A program made the translations under genes and the position numbers. 64,000 nt of DNA from Schaalia sp. HMT-172 (lineage in GTDB: Bacteria; Actinomycetota; Actinomycetes; Actinomycetales; Actinomycetaceae): the NCBI RefSeq assembly GCF_030644365.1, contig NZ_CP130058.1, positions 620,001-684,000 of the forward strand, in the 5' to 3' direction. The notes under the pieces are model-generated. The model worked only from the letters and a program-made list of their open reading frames with translations, had not been told where the DNA came from and did no database searches. Positions 48,917-57,707 of this stretch are shown here, piece by piece (the first letter of the stretch is position 1; each line of letters starts with the position of its first letter).

Positions 48917-50213
48917 CGATGCTCCTTGCCATCATGCGGTCGGTCACGTCGTCGTCGAAGTCTCGCCAGTCCTCGGGCAGCAGCTCATCGAGGACGTCAT
49001 CGACCGAGACGGCACCGTGCAGGTGACCGTCCTCGTCGACGACGGGCAGGACCGTCAGGTTGTAGGTCGCGAGCAGACGCGTCACGGTCGCGATGTGCGC
49101 GTTGGGGTCCACGGACTCGATGTCGCGGTCCAGGATCGTGCCGAGGAGCGTCTGCGGGGGCTCGCGCAGCGCGCGCTGGATGTGGACCATGCCCAGGTAC
49201 TGGCCGGTCGGGGTCTCCTGGGGCGGGCGGGCGATGAAGGCGACGGTCGCGATCGAGGCGGGGATGTCCTCGCGGCGCACGGCAGCGAGCATCTGCGCGA
49301 CGGTCGCGTTCGGGCCGAAGATGACGGGTTCCGTTGTCATGAGCGAGCCCGCGGTGGACTCCTCATAGGTCATGAGTCGGCGCACGTCCTCGGCCTCGTC
49401 GGGCTCCATGAGGGCCAGCAGGGACTGCGCTTTGGCGGCGGGCAGCTCGGCGACGAGGTCAGCCGCGTCGTCGGGCTGCATGACGTCGAGAACGTCGGCG
49501 GCTCGGGCGGCCTCCATCGCCGAGACGATGGCGATTCGGTCGTCGTTACCCAGCTCCTCGAGCACGTCGGCGAGGCGCGCGTCGGTGAGCTGCTGGGCGA
49601 CCGCCATCTTGCGGTCCTGAGGCAGGCTGTGGATGAAGTCCGCCAGGTCGGCGGGGCGCATGTCCTCCGTGTACTGCAACAGGGCGGTGGCCGCCTGGTT
49701 GGAGTCGGTCTTCAGCAGGCCGGAGACCTCGGACACGTCCACCGTGAGGGTTTCGCCGCTGCGCGTGAAGCCCAACGAGGAGGTGCGCACGCGCTGGACG
49801 TGCAGGGTGGAGATGACCCAGTCCTTGGGGCGGCGCTGGCGCATCGCCACGTCGAGGATGCGCACCTGCCCGGAGCCGTCGTTCATGGTAACGACGCGGT
49901 CGAAGAGCTCGGAGAGCACCAGGGTTTCGATGGGGCGCTGCGTGAAAGAGCGGATGTTGAGCAGGCCCGTGGTGATGACGGAGCCGGATTCGATCGAGGT
50001 CACGCGGGTGAGCGGCAGGAAGACGCGCTTACGCGGGCCGACCTCGACGACGAATCCGATGACGTTGGCCTCGGATTTCAGCCGAAAGATGACAACGACG
50101 TCGTGAATCTTGCCGACCTGGTCGCCCAAAGGGTCGAAAACACCGGTGCCCGCGAGCTTTCCGATGTACACGCGCCGACCCTTGGTGCCTAGCTCAATAG
50201 ATGCAATGCTCAC
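48909..50213 (-). CDS. MgtE-like cytosolic protein: PRC-barrel, MgtE N-domain and CBS pair, no membrane part
   Basis: A 434-residue soluble protein. An N-terminal PRC-barrel-like part (VYIGKLAGTGVFDPLGDQVGKIHDVVVIF) is followed by an MgtE intracellular N-domain (about 185-290: LLQYTEDMRPADLADFIHSLPQDRKMAVAQQL, then MQPDDAADLVAELP) and two CBS domains (SLMTTEPVIFGPNATVAQML; LPVVDEDGHLHGAVSVDDVLDELL). The membrane channel domain of true MgtE is absent. It may sense Mg2+ or nucleotides and partner with the DUF1003 membrane protein downstream. The -10 TAAAAT lies 6 bases before the GTG start, so the operon looks leaderless. Confidence 0.88.
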   Translation of the reverse strand: MSIASIELGTKGRRVYIGKLAGTGVFDPLGDQVGKIHDVVVIFRLKSEANVIGFVVEVGPRKRVFLPLTRVTSIESGSVITTGLLNIRSFTQRPIETLVLSELFDRVVTMNDGSGQVRILDVAMRQRRPKDWVISTLHVQRVRTSSLGFTRSGETLTVDVSEVSGLLKTDSNQAATALLQYTEDMRPADLADFIHSLPQDRKMAVAQQLTDARLADVLEELGNDDRIAIVSAMEAARAADVLDVMQPDDAADLVAELPAAKAQSLLALMEPDEAEDVRRLMTYEESTAGSLMTTEPVIFGPNATVAQMLAAVRREDIPASIATVAFIARPPQETPTGQYLGMVHIQRALREPPQTLLGTILDRDIESVDPNAHIATVTRLLATYNLTVLPVVDEDGHLHGAVSVDDVLDELLPEDWRDFDDDVTDRMMARSIDG

Positions 50214-50219
50214 CTAATC

Positions 50220-50225
50220 ATTTTA
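50220..50225 (-). promoter_or_regulatory. -10 box of the leaderless MgtE-like/DUF1003/mrp operon
   Basis: TAAAAT on the minus strand, 6 bases before GTG 50213. Confidence 0.6.
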
Positions 50226-50316
50226 GGCTGATGACGTTCGATGAGTCGTGACGGCGAGCCGGTGCCTGCGGGACAATGAGTCCCATGCCACCTGCCCCCG
50301 GAGGATTGGAGAGAGA

Positions 50317-51018
50317 ATGCCTGTCGTGATGGAACCGCAGATGCCCACGGGTACTGAGGTCGCCTCCTACCAGACCTACGCGCAGGCGCGCGCGGCGGTT
50401 GACTTCCTGTCCGATAGTGGCTTCGACGTATCGTCGATCACCATCGTTGGGACGGACCTGCACATGGTGGAGCGCGTGACGGGCCGTCTGACGATTGCCC
50501 GCGCCTCGTTGTCGGGGGCCTCCAGCGGTGCGCTGTGGGGAGCGCTCATGGGCATGTTCATGTCGGCGGGCCAGAATGCCGGCGGGACGGGTCTGTGGGT
50601 CGGCGGCGGCATCGTCATCGGCGCGCTGGCAGGAATGGCGCTGTCCGCGCTGATGTTCATCGTGCGCGGGCGCAACCGCGACCTGGTGTCTTCTCAGCAG
50701 GTTGTGGCCCTGCGCTACGCGATCCTGGCGTCGGCGGATATTGACCGCGCCTTCACGCTCTTGCAGCGCACCCCCGGCAACACGGCCCGCCCCAAGCGTG
50801 CGCGCGCGGAGGCCGAGCGCCCCCGCAAGGATTCCGTGGGTTTCTTCCCCGACGGCCGCCCGCGTTTTGGCGCGGCGACCAAGGATGGGACGGTCCCCGG
50901 CGGGGATGCACAGCCCCAGCAGCCCCAGCCCGCTCAGCCCGCGCCCGAAGGACGCGACGACGCCCCGGCCTCGTCCCCTGAGGGAGACCAGACCGAGGCG
51001 TCGGATCAGCGTTCCTGA
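50317..51018 (+). CDS. General stress protein 17M-like membrane protein
   Basis: A 233-residue protein. The N-terminal half matches the GSP17M-like domain: EVASYQTYAQARAAVDFLSDSGFDVSSITIVGTDL. A Gly/Ala-rich double membrane segment follows (ASSGALWGALMGMFMSAG and GIVIGALAGMALSALMFIV). The C-terminal 80 residues are Pro/Gln/Ala-rich and disordered. Role in stress inferred from family name only. ATG 50317 has GGAGAGA just upstream; GACAAT at 50272 may be its -10. It is divergent from the MgtE-like operon. A dispersed 15-mer lies in the disordered tail at 50962. Confidence 0.82.
   Translation: MPVVMEPQMPTGTEVASYQTYAQARAAVDFLSDSGFDVSSITIVGTDLHMVERVTGRLTIARASLSGASSGALWGALMGMFMSAGQNAGGTGLWVGGGIVIGALAGMALSALMFIVRGRNRDLVSSQQVVALRYAILASADIDRAFTLLQRTPGNTARPKRARAEAERPRKDSVGFFPDGRPRFGAATKDGTVPGGDAQPQQPQPAQPAPEGRDDAPASSPEGDQTEASDQRS
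50962..50976 (-). repeat. Dispersed GCCCCGGCCTCGTYC motif, copy 11 (inside CDS)
   Basis: Exact GCCCCGGCCTCGTCC encoding APASS in the disordered tail of the stress protein. Confidence 0.7.
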
Positions 51019-51056
51019 GCGGCGCGCTTCCAGCGAAAAAACCGCGCGGGGCGCTC

Positions 51057-52565
51057 TTAGCGTCCCTGAATGCGCGCGATCCACTCCTCGACGTCCGCGA
51101 TCGTGCGCGGGATGTCCTCGGAGATGCGGGTGACGGTGCCGTCGGCGTTCACCACGACGTCGTCCTCGATGCGCACGCCGATCCCGCGGTATTCCTCAGG
51201 GATCAGCAGGTCGTCGGCGCGGAAGTACAGGCCCGGTTCGATCGTGAAGACCATGCCGGGTTCGAGTAGCGCGCCCTGGTAGAGCTCGGCGCGGGCCTTG
51301 GCGCAGTCGTGCACGTCCAGGCCGAGGTGGTGGCTGGTGCCGTGCGGCATCCAGCGGCGGTGCTGCTGGCCCTCGGGGGACAGCGACTCCTCGGGGGTGA
51401 CGGGCAGGATGCCCCACTCGTGCAGGCGGGCGGCGATGACCTCCATGGCGGCGTCGTGCACGTCCTTGAAGCGGCAGCCCGGCTGGTTGGCGCGCGCCAG
51501 GGCGGCCTCGCAGGCGTCGAGGACGGCCTGGTAGACGCGGGCCTGAACCTCGGTGAAGCGGCCGTTGACGGGCAGCGTGCGCGTAATGTCGGCCGTGTAC
51601 AGGGAGTCGACTTCGACGCCGGCGTCGACGAGTACCAGGTCACCTTCGCGCACCTCGCCGTCGTTGTCGATCCAGTGCAGCGTGTTCGCGTGGTTGCCGG
51701 AGGCCGCGATGGTCTCATATCCCAGGCCGTTGCCTTCCTCGCGGGCGTTGGCCGCGAAGGCGCCTTCGATGACGCGCTCGCCGCGGCGGTGGCCCACGGC
51801 GCGCGGCAGGACGCGGATGATGTCTTCGAAGCCGGCCTTGGTGACCTCGACGGCGCGGATCATCTCCTCGAGCTCGAAGGCGTCCTTGATGAGGCGGATC
51901 TCGGAGAGGTGTTCCTCGAGGGCCTCGTCTTCCGCGCGCGCGTCGTCGCCAAACGGCAGGCCCGCCTGGATGCGGATCTCGTTGACCATGTCTTCGATCT
52001 GGGCGTCCACGCCGCGCACGATGCGCAGGCTCACCTGGCCCGCGTCCTTGGACAGGGCGTCGCGCAGCGTGTCGATGTGGCGGGTCTCCAGGCCGGTCTG
52101 CGCGCTCAGCTCCTCGAGCGAGGGGCGCGCGCCCACCCAGAATTCGCCGTAGCGCGGGTTGGCGTAGAACTCCTTGGAGGAGCGCGAGGCGCGGGGCTTG
52201 AAGAAGAGCAGGGCCGTGTGCGTGCCGTCTTCGCCCGGTTCGAGGACCAGGACAGTGTCGGGTTCCTTTTCGGCGCCCAGGCCCGATAGGTGCGCGAATG
52301 CGGAGTGCGCGCGGAAGCGGTAGTCGCAGTCGTTCGAGCGGACCTTGTAGGGGCCGGCGGGAATGACGAGGCGCTCGCCGGGGAAGGGCGCGCCGGCCTT
52401 GAGGGCGCGGTTGCGAAGGAAGTCGGCGACGCGTTCGCGTTCGGGCAGCTGGGTTGGACGCGGTGCCCATCCGGTGCCGATGAACTCGCGGAACGCGGAG
52501 GATTGGGGTTGACGGGATCGGCTTTCGCCTCGGTCGGCCATTGACTGGGATTCTTCTTCGCTCAT
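51057..52565 (-). CDS. pepP: Xaa-Pro aminopeptidase (aminopeptidase P)
   Basis: A 502-residue M24 metallopeptidase that removes N-terminal residues before proline. An AMP_N domain spans about 60-200 (YRFRAHSAFAHLSGLG). The pita-bread catalytic domain has both Asp ligands in LVLVDAGVEVDSLYTADITRTLPVNG, His in WMPHGTSHHLGLDVHDC, Glu in VFTIEPGLYF and Glu in GVRIEDDVVV. All five metal ligands are present. ATG 52565 is preferred because TAGAAT ends 7 bases before it; the ATG at 52574 overlaps that -10 box. Monocistronic. Confidence 0.94.
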   Translation of the reverse strand: MSEEESQSMADRGESRSRQPQSSAFREFIGTGWAPRPTQLPERERVADFLRNRALKAGAPFPGERLVIPAGPYKVRSNDCDYRFRAHSAFAHLSGLGAEKEPDTVLVLEPGEDGTHTALLFFKPRASRSSKEFYANPRYGEFWVGARPSLEELSAQTGLETRHIDTLRDALSKDAGQVSLRIVRGVDAQIEDMVNEIRIQAGLPFGDDARAEDEALEEHLSEIRLIKDAFELEEMIRAVEVTKAGFEDIIRVLPRAVGHRRGERVIEGAFAANAREEGNGLGYETIAASGNHANTLHWIDNDGEVREGDLVLVDAGVEVDSLYTADITRTLPVNGRFTEVQARVYQAVLDACEAALARANQPGCRFKDVHDAAMEVIAARLHEWGILPVTPEESLSPEGQQHRRWMPHGTSHHLGLDVHDCAKARAELYQGALLEPGMVFTIEPGLYFRADDLLIPEEYRGIGVRIEDDVVVNADGTVTRISEDIPRTIADVEEWIARIQGR

Positions 52566-52572
52566 GGGTCCC

Positions 52573-52578
52573 ATTCTA
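52573..52578 (-). promoter_or_regulatory. -10 box of leaderless pepP
   Basis: TAGAAT on the minus strand, 7 bases before ATG 52565. Confidence 0.55.
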
Positions 52579-52619
52579 CGGCCGCCCGCCCGCTCGGGCG
52601 GTCCCGATGGTCATGAGGA

Positions 52620-52671
52620 ACCCCGGCCTCGTTCCTGTGCGTCGCGTGGGCGCGTGGGACGAGGCCGGGGC
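52620..52671 (-). terminator. Inverted pair of 15-mer repeats 3' of the asparaginase gene
   Basis: ACCCCGGCCTCGTTC at 52620-52634 and GGACGAGGCCGGGGC at 52657-52671, 11-12 bp stem with a 22-base loop. It lies 20 bp past the asparaginase stop and upstream of pepP. Confidence 0.6.
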
Positions 52672-52690
52672 CGGGTCGGGAGGGAGCGGC

Positions 52691-53689
52691 TCAGTCCTGG
52701 GGGGTGAGTTCTCCCGCGATGGAGCGGTCCATCCAGCGTGTGAAGTCCGCGCCGCGCATGCCCTGGGAGAGGAGGAACACGGTTTTCGCGTAGAGGGCTT
52801 CGAGCGTCATGTCGTGCGCGCCGATCGCGCCCAGCTGGGCGAGGGCGTTGCCGGCCTCGTAGTGGCCGAGCATGACTTCTGCCTGGTAGCACTGGGAGGC
52901 GACGATGATCGGCACGTCGGCCCGGGCGAGCTCCTCCAGGACCGCGACGAGCCCGGGCTCGGAGGCGGGGATGTTGCCCACGCCGAAGGTGCGCAGGATG
53001 AGGGCGTCCGGGTGGGGCGTCGTCATGGCGCGCAGTCGCGCGGCGCTCATGCCGGGGACCACGTCGATGACGGCGACGTCCTGGCGCGTGTAGGGGCTGG
53101 GATCCTGCCAGCCGGTGCCCGCGCTCGGCGTGCCGTACCAGCGCCACGGCGCGCCCGTGCGTGCCATGGGGGACACGGAGGGGGACTCGAAGCCGCGGAA
53201 GGCCCACGACGAGGTCTTGGTGGCGCGGTTGCCAGCCAGGAGCTTGTGCCCGAAGAAGAGCATGACGCCTTGAGCGTGCGGTGAAATCGCCGCGCGCAGC
53301 GCTCCGGTGACGTTCGCCGACGCGTCCGAACCGACGACGCCGAGCGGGTACTGGGAGCCGGTCAGGACGACCGGCTTGCCCAGGTCCGCCAGCGCGTAGG
53401 ACAGGGCGGCGGCCGAGTAGGCCATCGTGTCCGTGCCATGCAGGACTAAGAAGGCGTCGGCCTGGCCCGCGTGCGCGTTGATGTCGTCGATGATGGCCTG
53501 CCAGTCCTGCGGGGTGGCCTCCGAGGAGTCGATGAGCGGGTCCAGCGTCGACATTGTGATGTTCGAGGCCAGCTCGATACCCTCGAGCTGGGAGCCGAAC
53601 CACCCCTGCAGGTCAGCGCCGGGACGCAGCCCCTCGGGGGAGTCGACCATGCCGATGGTTCCACCGGCATACGTGACGTGAAGACGCAC
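52691..53689 (-). CDS. ansA: L-asparaginase, type I
   Basis: A 332-residue bacterial asparaginase. The first catalytic Thr is in VTYAGGTIGMVDS near the N-terminus and the second triad is in VLHGTDTMAYSAAAL (Thr-Asp). VVLTGSQYPLGVVGSDASANV and RTFGVGNIP follow as in the family. No signal peptide, so it is the cytosolic form that turns asparagine into aspartate and ammonia. GTG 53689 has AAAGGA upstream. The gene starts 13 bp after the permease stop, so it is in one operon with it. Confidence 0.93.
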   Translation of the reverse strand: MRLHVTYAGGTIGMVDSPEGLRPGADLQGWFGSQLEGIELASNITMSTLDPLIDSSEATPQDWQAIIDDINAHAGQADAFLVLHGTDTMAYSAAALSYALADLGKPVVLTGSQYPLGVVGSDASANVTGALRAAISPHAQGVMLFFGHKLLAGNRATKTSSWAFRGFESPSVSPMARTGAPWRWYGTPSAGTGWQDPSPYTRQDVAVIDVVPGMSAARLRAMTTPHPDALILRTFGVGNIPASEPGLVAVLEELARADVPIIVASQCYQAEVMLGHYEAGNALAQLGAIGAHDMTLEALYAKTVFLLSQGMRGADFTRWMDRSIAGELTPQD

Positions 53690-53702
53690 GGTGAGTCCTT
53701 TC

Positions 53703-55163
53703 TTAGTCGCCCGACACCAGGGTCTCGTCGCCCTGGAGCGAGGCGGCGGCCTCGTCGGTCAGGCTGCCGACGCGCCCACGCACGTAGTACCAGCCGGCGA
53801 CCATGAGGACGACGACCACGCCGAAGAGCGCGAGGGTCCAGCGGCCCGACTCGGAGGTGACGTTGGAGCCGACGACCACCGCGAAGAACACCAGCGCCAG
53901 GTAGTTGGTGTAGGGGGCGCCGGGCATGCGGAACTCGGGGCGCGCTTCCTCGCCTCGCTTGACCTTGCGCAGGAACGCCAGGTGCGAGATGAGGATCATC
54001 GCCCAGGTGCCGGCGATGCCGATGCCCGCCAGGTCCATGACGATGTTGAAGGCATTCTTCGGGACGAAGGCGTTGAGCAGGACGCCGAGCAGACCCAGCG
54101 ACGCGGTGATGATGATGCCGCCGTAGGGCACGTGGTGCTTGTTGAGGCGGGACGCGAAGCGCGGGCCTTCGCCCACGAGCGCCATCGAGCGCAGTGTGCG
54201 GCCGGTCGCGTACAGGCCCGCATTGAGGGAGGACAGCGCCGCAGTCAGGACGACGACCTGCATGATGTCGCCGGCGTGAGGCACGCCGATGCCGGAGAAG
54301 AACGTCGTGAAGGGGGACTCGTTCGAGGAGTAGGCGTTGTAGGGCAGCGCCAGGGCGAAGAGAACGACCGAGCCGACGTAGAAGAAGAAGATACGGATGA
54401 CCATCGAGTTGATGGCCTTGGGCAGGATCGTGGCGGCGTCCTTGGCCTCACCTGCCGCGACGCCCACCATCTCGGTGCCGCCGAAGGCGAAGACGACGCC
54501 CAAGGTCAGGGCGAAGACGGGGGCCAGGCCCTCGGGGAACCAGCCGCCGGACTCGGAGATGTTGTGGACACCCGCGGAGTAATCACCGACGTGCGCCTGC
54601 GTGATGATCGCCCAGATGGCGACAGCCATGAAGATGAGGATCGTCGCGACCTTGATCATCGCGAACCAGAATTCGGCCTCGCCGAAGGCCTTGACGCTCA
54701 GCATGTTCAGGACGAACACGAGGGCCAGCGCGATGAGGGCGATCACCCACTGCGGGATGGCCTCGAACATTTTCCAGTAGTGCATGTAGAGGGCCACGGC
54801 GGTGATGTCAGCCATGACGGTGACGGCCCAGTCCAGGAAGAAGAACCAGCCGGTGATGAACGCGCCTTTCTCGCCCAGGAACTCGCGGGCGTAGGACACG
54901 AACGCGCCCGAGGAGGGGCGACGCACCGCGAGCTCTCCGAGGGCGCGGACCATCAGGAACGCGAAGACGCCACACACCGCGTAGGCGAAAGCCAGCGCGG
55001 GGCCGCCCTGTGCCAGACGGCCGCCGGCGCCCAGGAACAGGCCGGTGCCGATCGAACCGCCGATCGCGATCATCTGGATGTGTCGGTTTTTCAGAGCCTT
55101 GTTGTACCCGGCGTCTCCCGCGTCGGTCGCGGTGGACACCTGGGTCTGATCCTTGTCAGACAC
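53703..55163 (-). CDS. APC/AAT-family amino acid permease (asparagine-type by context)
   Basis: A 486-residue transporter with 12 membrane helices. ALKNRHIQMIAIGGSIGTGLFLGAGG is the AAT-family opening; GELAVRRPSSGAFVSYAREFLG and FAFGGTEMVGVAAGEAKDAATILPKAI are diagnostic of AnsP/GabP/AroP-type permeases. A proton-coupled uptake of an amino acid is expected; asparagine is inferred from the asparaginase gene 13 bp downstream. GTG 55163 (with GGAG 8 bp upstream) gives a normal cytosolic N-terminus; the frame extends to 55334 without support. Confidence 0.88.
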   Translation of the reverse strand: MSDKDQTQVSTATDAGDAGYNKALKNRHIQMIAIGGSIGTGLFLGAGGRLAQGGPALAFAYAVCGVFAFLMVRALGELAVRRPSSGAFVSYAREFLGEKGAFITGWFFFLDWAVTVMADITAVALYMHYWKMFEAIPQWVIALIALALVFVLNMLSVKAFGEAEFWFAMIKVATILIFMAVAIWAIITQAHVGDYSAGVHNISESGGWFPEGLAPVFALTLGVVFAFGGTEMVGVAAGEAKDAATILPKAINSMVIRIFFFYVGSVVLFALALPYNAYSSNESPFTTFFSGIGVPHAGDIMQVVVLTAALSSLNAGLYATGRTLRSMALVGEGPRFASRLNKHHVPYGGIIITASLGLLGVLLNAFVPKNAFNIVMDLAGIGIAGTWAMILISHLAFLRKVKRGEEARPEFRMPGAPYTNYLALVFFAVVVGSNVTSESGRWTLALFGVVVVLMVAGWYYVRGRVGSLTDEAAASLQGDETLVSGD

Positions 55164-55394
55164 GCGTGTACTCCAATCGGTGTTGAGGGAGGCCAAACGG
55201 CCACTCTCAGTCAGTTTCCTACAGTGATTGGCGCCTCGCCGGAGGGGGACGGATTCTCCAAAACTGCCTGTGGTCAGCGAAATGACGTGCGCGTGGTCGT
55301 GGGTGCGCGCTGCAAAATCAAGGGATTGCGCCAAGGGTGGGCGCGCTCGCGGATCAAGCCTGCACGAAGCGGTGGTGTGATCTGATTAATGCGG

Positions 55395-55400
55395 TAATCT
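55395..55400 (+). promoter_or_regulatory. -10 box of leaderless PHP-domain gene
   Basis: TAATCT, 6 bases, then GTG 55407. An ATG three bases earlier gives only 3 bases and is a less likely start. Confidence 0.5.
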
Positions 55401-55406
55401 CAGATG

Positions 55407-56252
55407 GTGAAGCGAATAGACCCCCATACTCATAGCGCGTACTCGGATGGAACCGACACTCCCGCGCAGCTCCTCGCTATCGCCGCGCAGGCCGGGCTCG
55501 ACGCTATCGCGCTGACCGACCACGACACGACGGCCGGGTGGGACGAGGCCGCGGCCGCCGTTGCGAATACCGGCGTCAGCCTCATCTGTGGCGCCGAAAT
55601 GTCGTGCTCCGCCTCGGGTATAACCGTGCACCTGCTGGCCTACCTCTTCGACCCGACCAGCCCCGGCCTCGTCGAGAATTTCCGCCGGATCCGCGAGGAC
55701 CGTGAAACCCGGGCCCAGCGCATGGTCGCGAACCTCGCGGCCGACTATCCGATTACCTGGGAGGACGTGGTCGCCTTCGCGCCCGAGGGTGGACCCGTGG
55801 GGCGCCCGCACATCGCCGACGCGCTTGTGGCCGCCGGGGCTTTCCCCGACCGCAGCGCAGCCTTCGTTGAGGCCCTGCACCCCTCCGGCCCCTACTACGT
55901 GCACCACTGGGCACCCGACCCGGTCGAGGCCGTGCGCTGCGTGCGCGAGGCCGGGGGAGTGCCCGTCCTCGCCCACCCCCGGGCCCGCAAGCGCCAGCGC
56001 CTGCTGCCCGAGGCCGTCATCGCCGACATGGCGGCGGCGGGCCTCTTCGGCATCGAGCGCGACCACCGTGACCATGGGCCCGAGGATCGTGCCGACGTCG
56101 AGCGGATGGCCCGTGAGATGGGCCTGGCGATGTTTGGTTCCTCCGACTACCACGGCACCGGTAAACCCAACCGCATCGGTGAGAACACGACCGACCCCGA
56201 CGTGATCGCCGAGGTCGTCGCTCAGGGGTGCATCGAGGTGGTGCGTCCGTGA
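55407..56252 (+). CDS. PHP-domain phosphoesterase (YciV/TrpH-like)
   Basis: A 281-residue metal-dependent phosphoesterase. Ligand motifs in order: IDPHTHSAYSDGTDTP, IALTDHDTTAGWDEA, SLICGAEMSCSA, a central HHWAP, VPVLAHPRARKR, GIERDHRDHGP and FGSSDYHGTGK. These are the His/Asp/Glu set for three metals in YciV/TrpH-type enzymes, which act on nucleoside 3',5'-bisphosphates or short RNA. The stop overlaps the marC start (GTGA), so the two are co-translated. A dispersed 15-mer is in frame at 55660. Confidence 0.9.
   Translation: MKRIDPHTHSAYSDGTDTPAQLLAIAAQAGLDAIALTDHDTTAGWDEAAAAVANTGVSLICGAEMSCSASGITVHLLAYLFDPTSPGLVENFRRIREDRETRAQRMVANLAADYPITWEDVVAFAPEGGPVGRPHIADALVAAGAFPDRSAAFVEALHPSGPYYVHHWAPDPVEAVRCVREAGGVPVLAHPRARKRQRLLPEAVIADMAAAGLFGIERDHRDHGPEDRADVERMAREMGLAMFGSSDYHGTGKPNRIGENTTDPDVIAEVVAQGCIEVVRP
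55660..55674 (-). repeat. Dispersed GCCCCGGCCTCGTYC motif, copy 14 (inside CDS)
   Basis: GCCCCGGCCTCGTCG encoding part of SPGLVE in the PHP-domain gene. Confidence 0.65.
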
Positions 56253-56878
56253 GCCTCTTCGACGTCGCGCTCTTCGCCACGGCCTTCACGACGCTGACGG
56301 TCATCATGGACCCGATCGGGACCGTACCGATCTTCCTGGGGCTCACCTCCCGCTACTCTCAGCCCAAGCAGCGACGGGCCGCGGTCCAGGCGACCTCCGT
56401 CTCCTTCGGAGTGATCCTGACCTTCGCGATCCTCGGCGGACAGATCCTGCGCCTGCTGCACATTTCGATGGAGGCCCTCCAGCTCTCCGGTGGCGTGCTG
56501 CTTTTCCTCGTCGCCATGGAGCTCCTCATGGGCACCGACTCCTCGACTCCCGACACGGGCGACGAGGGCGTGAACGTCGCACTCGTCCCGCTGGGGACGC
56601 CGCTTCTCGCCGGCCCTGGATCGATCGTCGCCGTCATGGTGGCCGTCGGCCAGGCCGGATCGAACCTCGGTTCGTGGATCGCCGTCGTGGTGGCCGTCGT
56701 GCTGGCGCACGTCGTCATGTGGCTGACCATGCGTTTCTCGCTGATGCTCTCCCGGCTGCTCGGTCCCGGCGGCATCATGCTGTTGACCAAGATCTCAGGT
56801 CTGCTGCTGGCGGCGATTGCGACGCAGCTCATTATGGAAGGCATCTTCAAGTTTATCGCGTCAGCGCAGGGGTCCTGA
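56249..56878 (+). CDS. MarC-family membrane protein
   Basis: A 209-residue protein with six membrane helices. SLFDVALFATAFTTLTVIMDPIGTVPIFLGLTSRYS is the N-terminal MarC signature (DPxGxxPxF), and PLGTPLLAGPGSIVAVMV is the mirrored second one. Function is unknown despite the name; the family (UPF0056) was once linked to antibiotic resistance. The start GTG 56249 overlaps the PHP stop. The upstream frame start at 56228 lies inside the PHP gene and lacks a ribosome site. Confidence 0.9.
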   Translation: MSLFDVALFATAFTTLTVIMDPIGTVPIFLGLTSRYSQPKQRRAAVQATSVSFGVILTFAILGGQILRLLHISMEALQLSGGVLLFLVAMELLMGTDSSTPDTGDEGVNVALVPLGTPLLAGPGSIVAVMVAVGQAGSNLGSWIAVVVAVVLAHVVMWLTMRFSLMLSRLLGPGGIMLLTKISGLLLAAIATQLIMEGIFKFIASAQGS

Positions 56879-57079
56879 CCTGCTGTTATACTCGAAGCTT
56901 ACCGGGTATTTGATCTCAAATGGCGCTGAATGCCTGGCGACACGGAGTGTGATTTTGAAAAAAGTCTTCTCGATGGTCAGGAAGTGTTGTAGGGTAAGGC
57001 TGAACGCCGTGACATGCCGCGACCCGTCTTGGTCAGGGTCACGCATTCATCCCGCATCACATCCGCTCCAGGAGAAACA

Positions 57080-57685
57080 ATGAAGAAGACGACCTCGTCT
57101 CTGTTCGCCGCCACCGCGGCCCTCGGCATCATCGCTGCCTCCGCTGGCGTGGCCTTCGCTGCCGAGACGCCCAACGGCGACCCCGTGAAGAACAACCCGA
57201 GCATCGGCCAGCCCACGGAGGAGCCCTCCGCTCCCACTCCCGAGGTCCCCGGTGACGTGACCCCCAGCCCTGAGGTCCCCGGCGACGAGACCCCCAGCCC
57301 CGAGGTTCCCGGCGACGAGACCCCCGGTGGCGAGACCCCCAGCCCTGAGAACCCCGGTGCCGAGGTTCCCGGCACCGATCAGCCCGGTACCGAGGCGCCC
57401 GTTGTTAACCCGGGCGCCGGCGCTGGCGCCGCTTCCGGCACCGTCGGTGGCTCCGGCGTGACCTCGCGCAGCCAGATCTCTACCGGCAATGGCCCTGCCC
57501 CCGTGAGTGCGCGCGGCGGCATCCGCGGCGCGAACGCGCCCGCCGAGGCAAACTCCGACGCTCCGGCCTCCGCCTCCAACCCGACCCTGGCGAACACTGG
57601 CTCCACCGCGACCATCGCCGCGGGCGCGGGCGTCATCGCCCTGGCCGGTGGCGTGACCCTCGTGATCGCTCGCAAGCGTCACTGA
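57080..57685 (+). CDS. LAxTG-anchored surface protein with Pro-Glu repeats
   Basis: A 201-residue precursor. The signal peptide (KKTTSSLFAATAALGIIAASAGVAFAAE) is followed by a stalk of PSPEVPGDET-like repeats, residues about 45-105, then a Gly/Ala/Ser region, and a C-terminal sorting signal LANTG, a hydrophobic stretch and the tail ARKRH. LAxTG suits class E sortases of actinobacteria rather than LPxTG. The short extended chain looks like a spacer or coat protein, not an enzyme. GGAGAAACA lies before ATG 57080. The 200-bp AT-rich leader carries its promoter (TGTAGGGT is a possible -10). Confidence 0.85.
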   Translation: MKKTTSSLFAATAALGIIAASAGVAFAAETPNGDPVKNNPSIGQPTEEPSAPTPEVPGDVTPSPEVPGDETPSPEVPGDETPGGETPSPENPGAEVPGTDQPGTEAPVVNPGAGAGAASGTVGGSGVTSRSQISTGNGPAPVSARGGIRGANAPAEANSDAPASASNPTLANTGSTATIAAGAGVIALAGGVTLVIARKRH

Positions 57686-57707
57686 GTCGCTGTCTGCTGA
57701 CAAACTC

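Noticed and set aside
50285-50329. Leaderless 14-codon upstream reading frame before the stress-protein gene
   Set aside because: GACAAT sits 7 bases before an ATG, but the frame overlaps the real start and codes no recognisable regulatory peptide; more simply it marks the transcription start.
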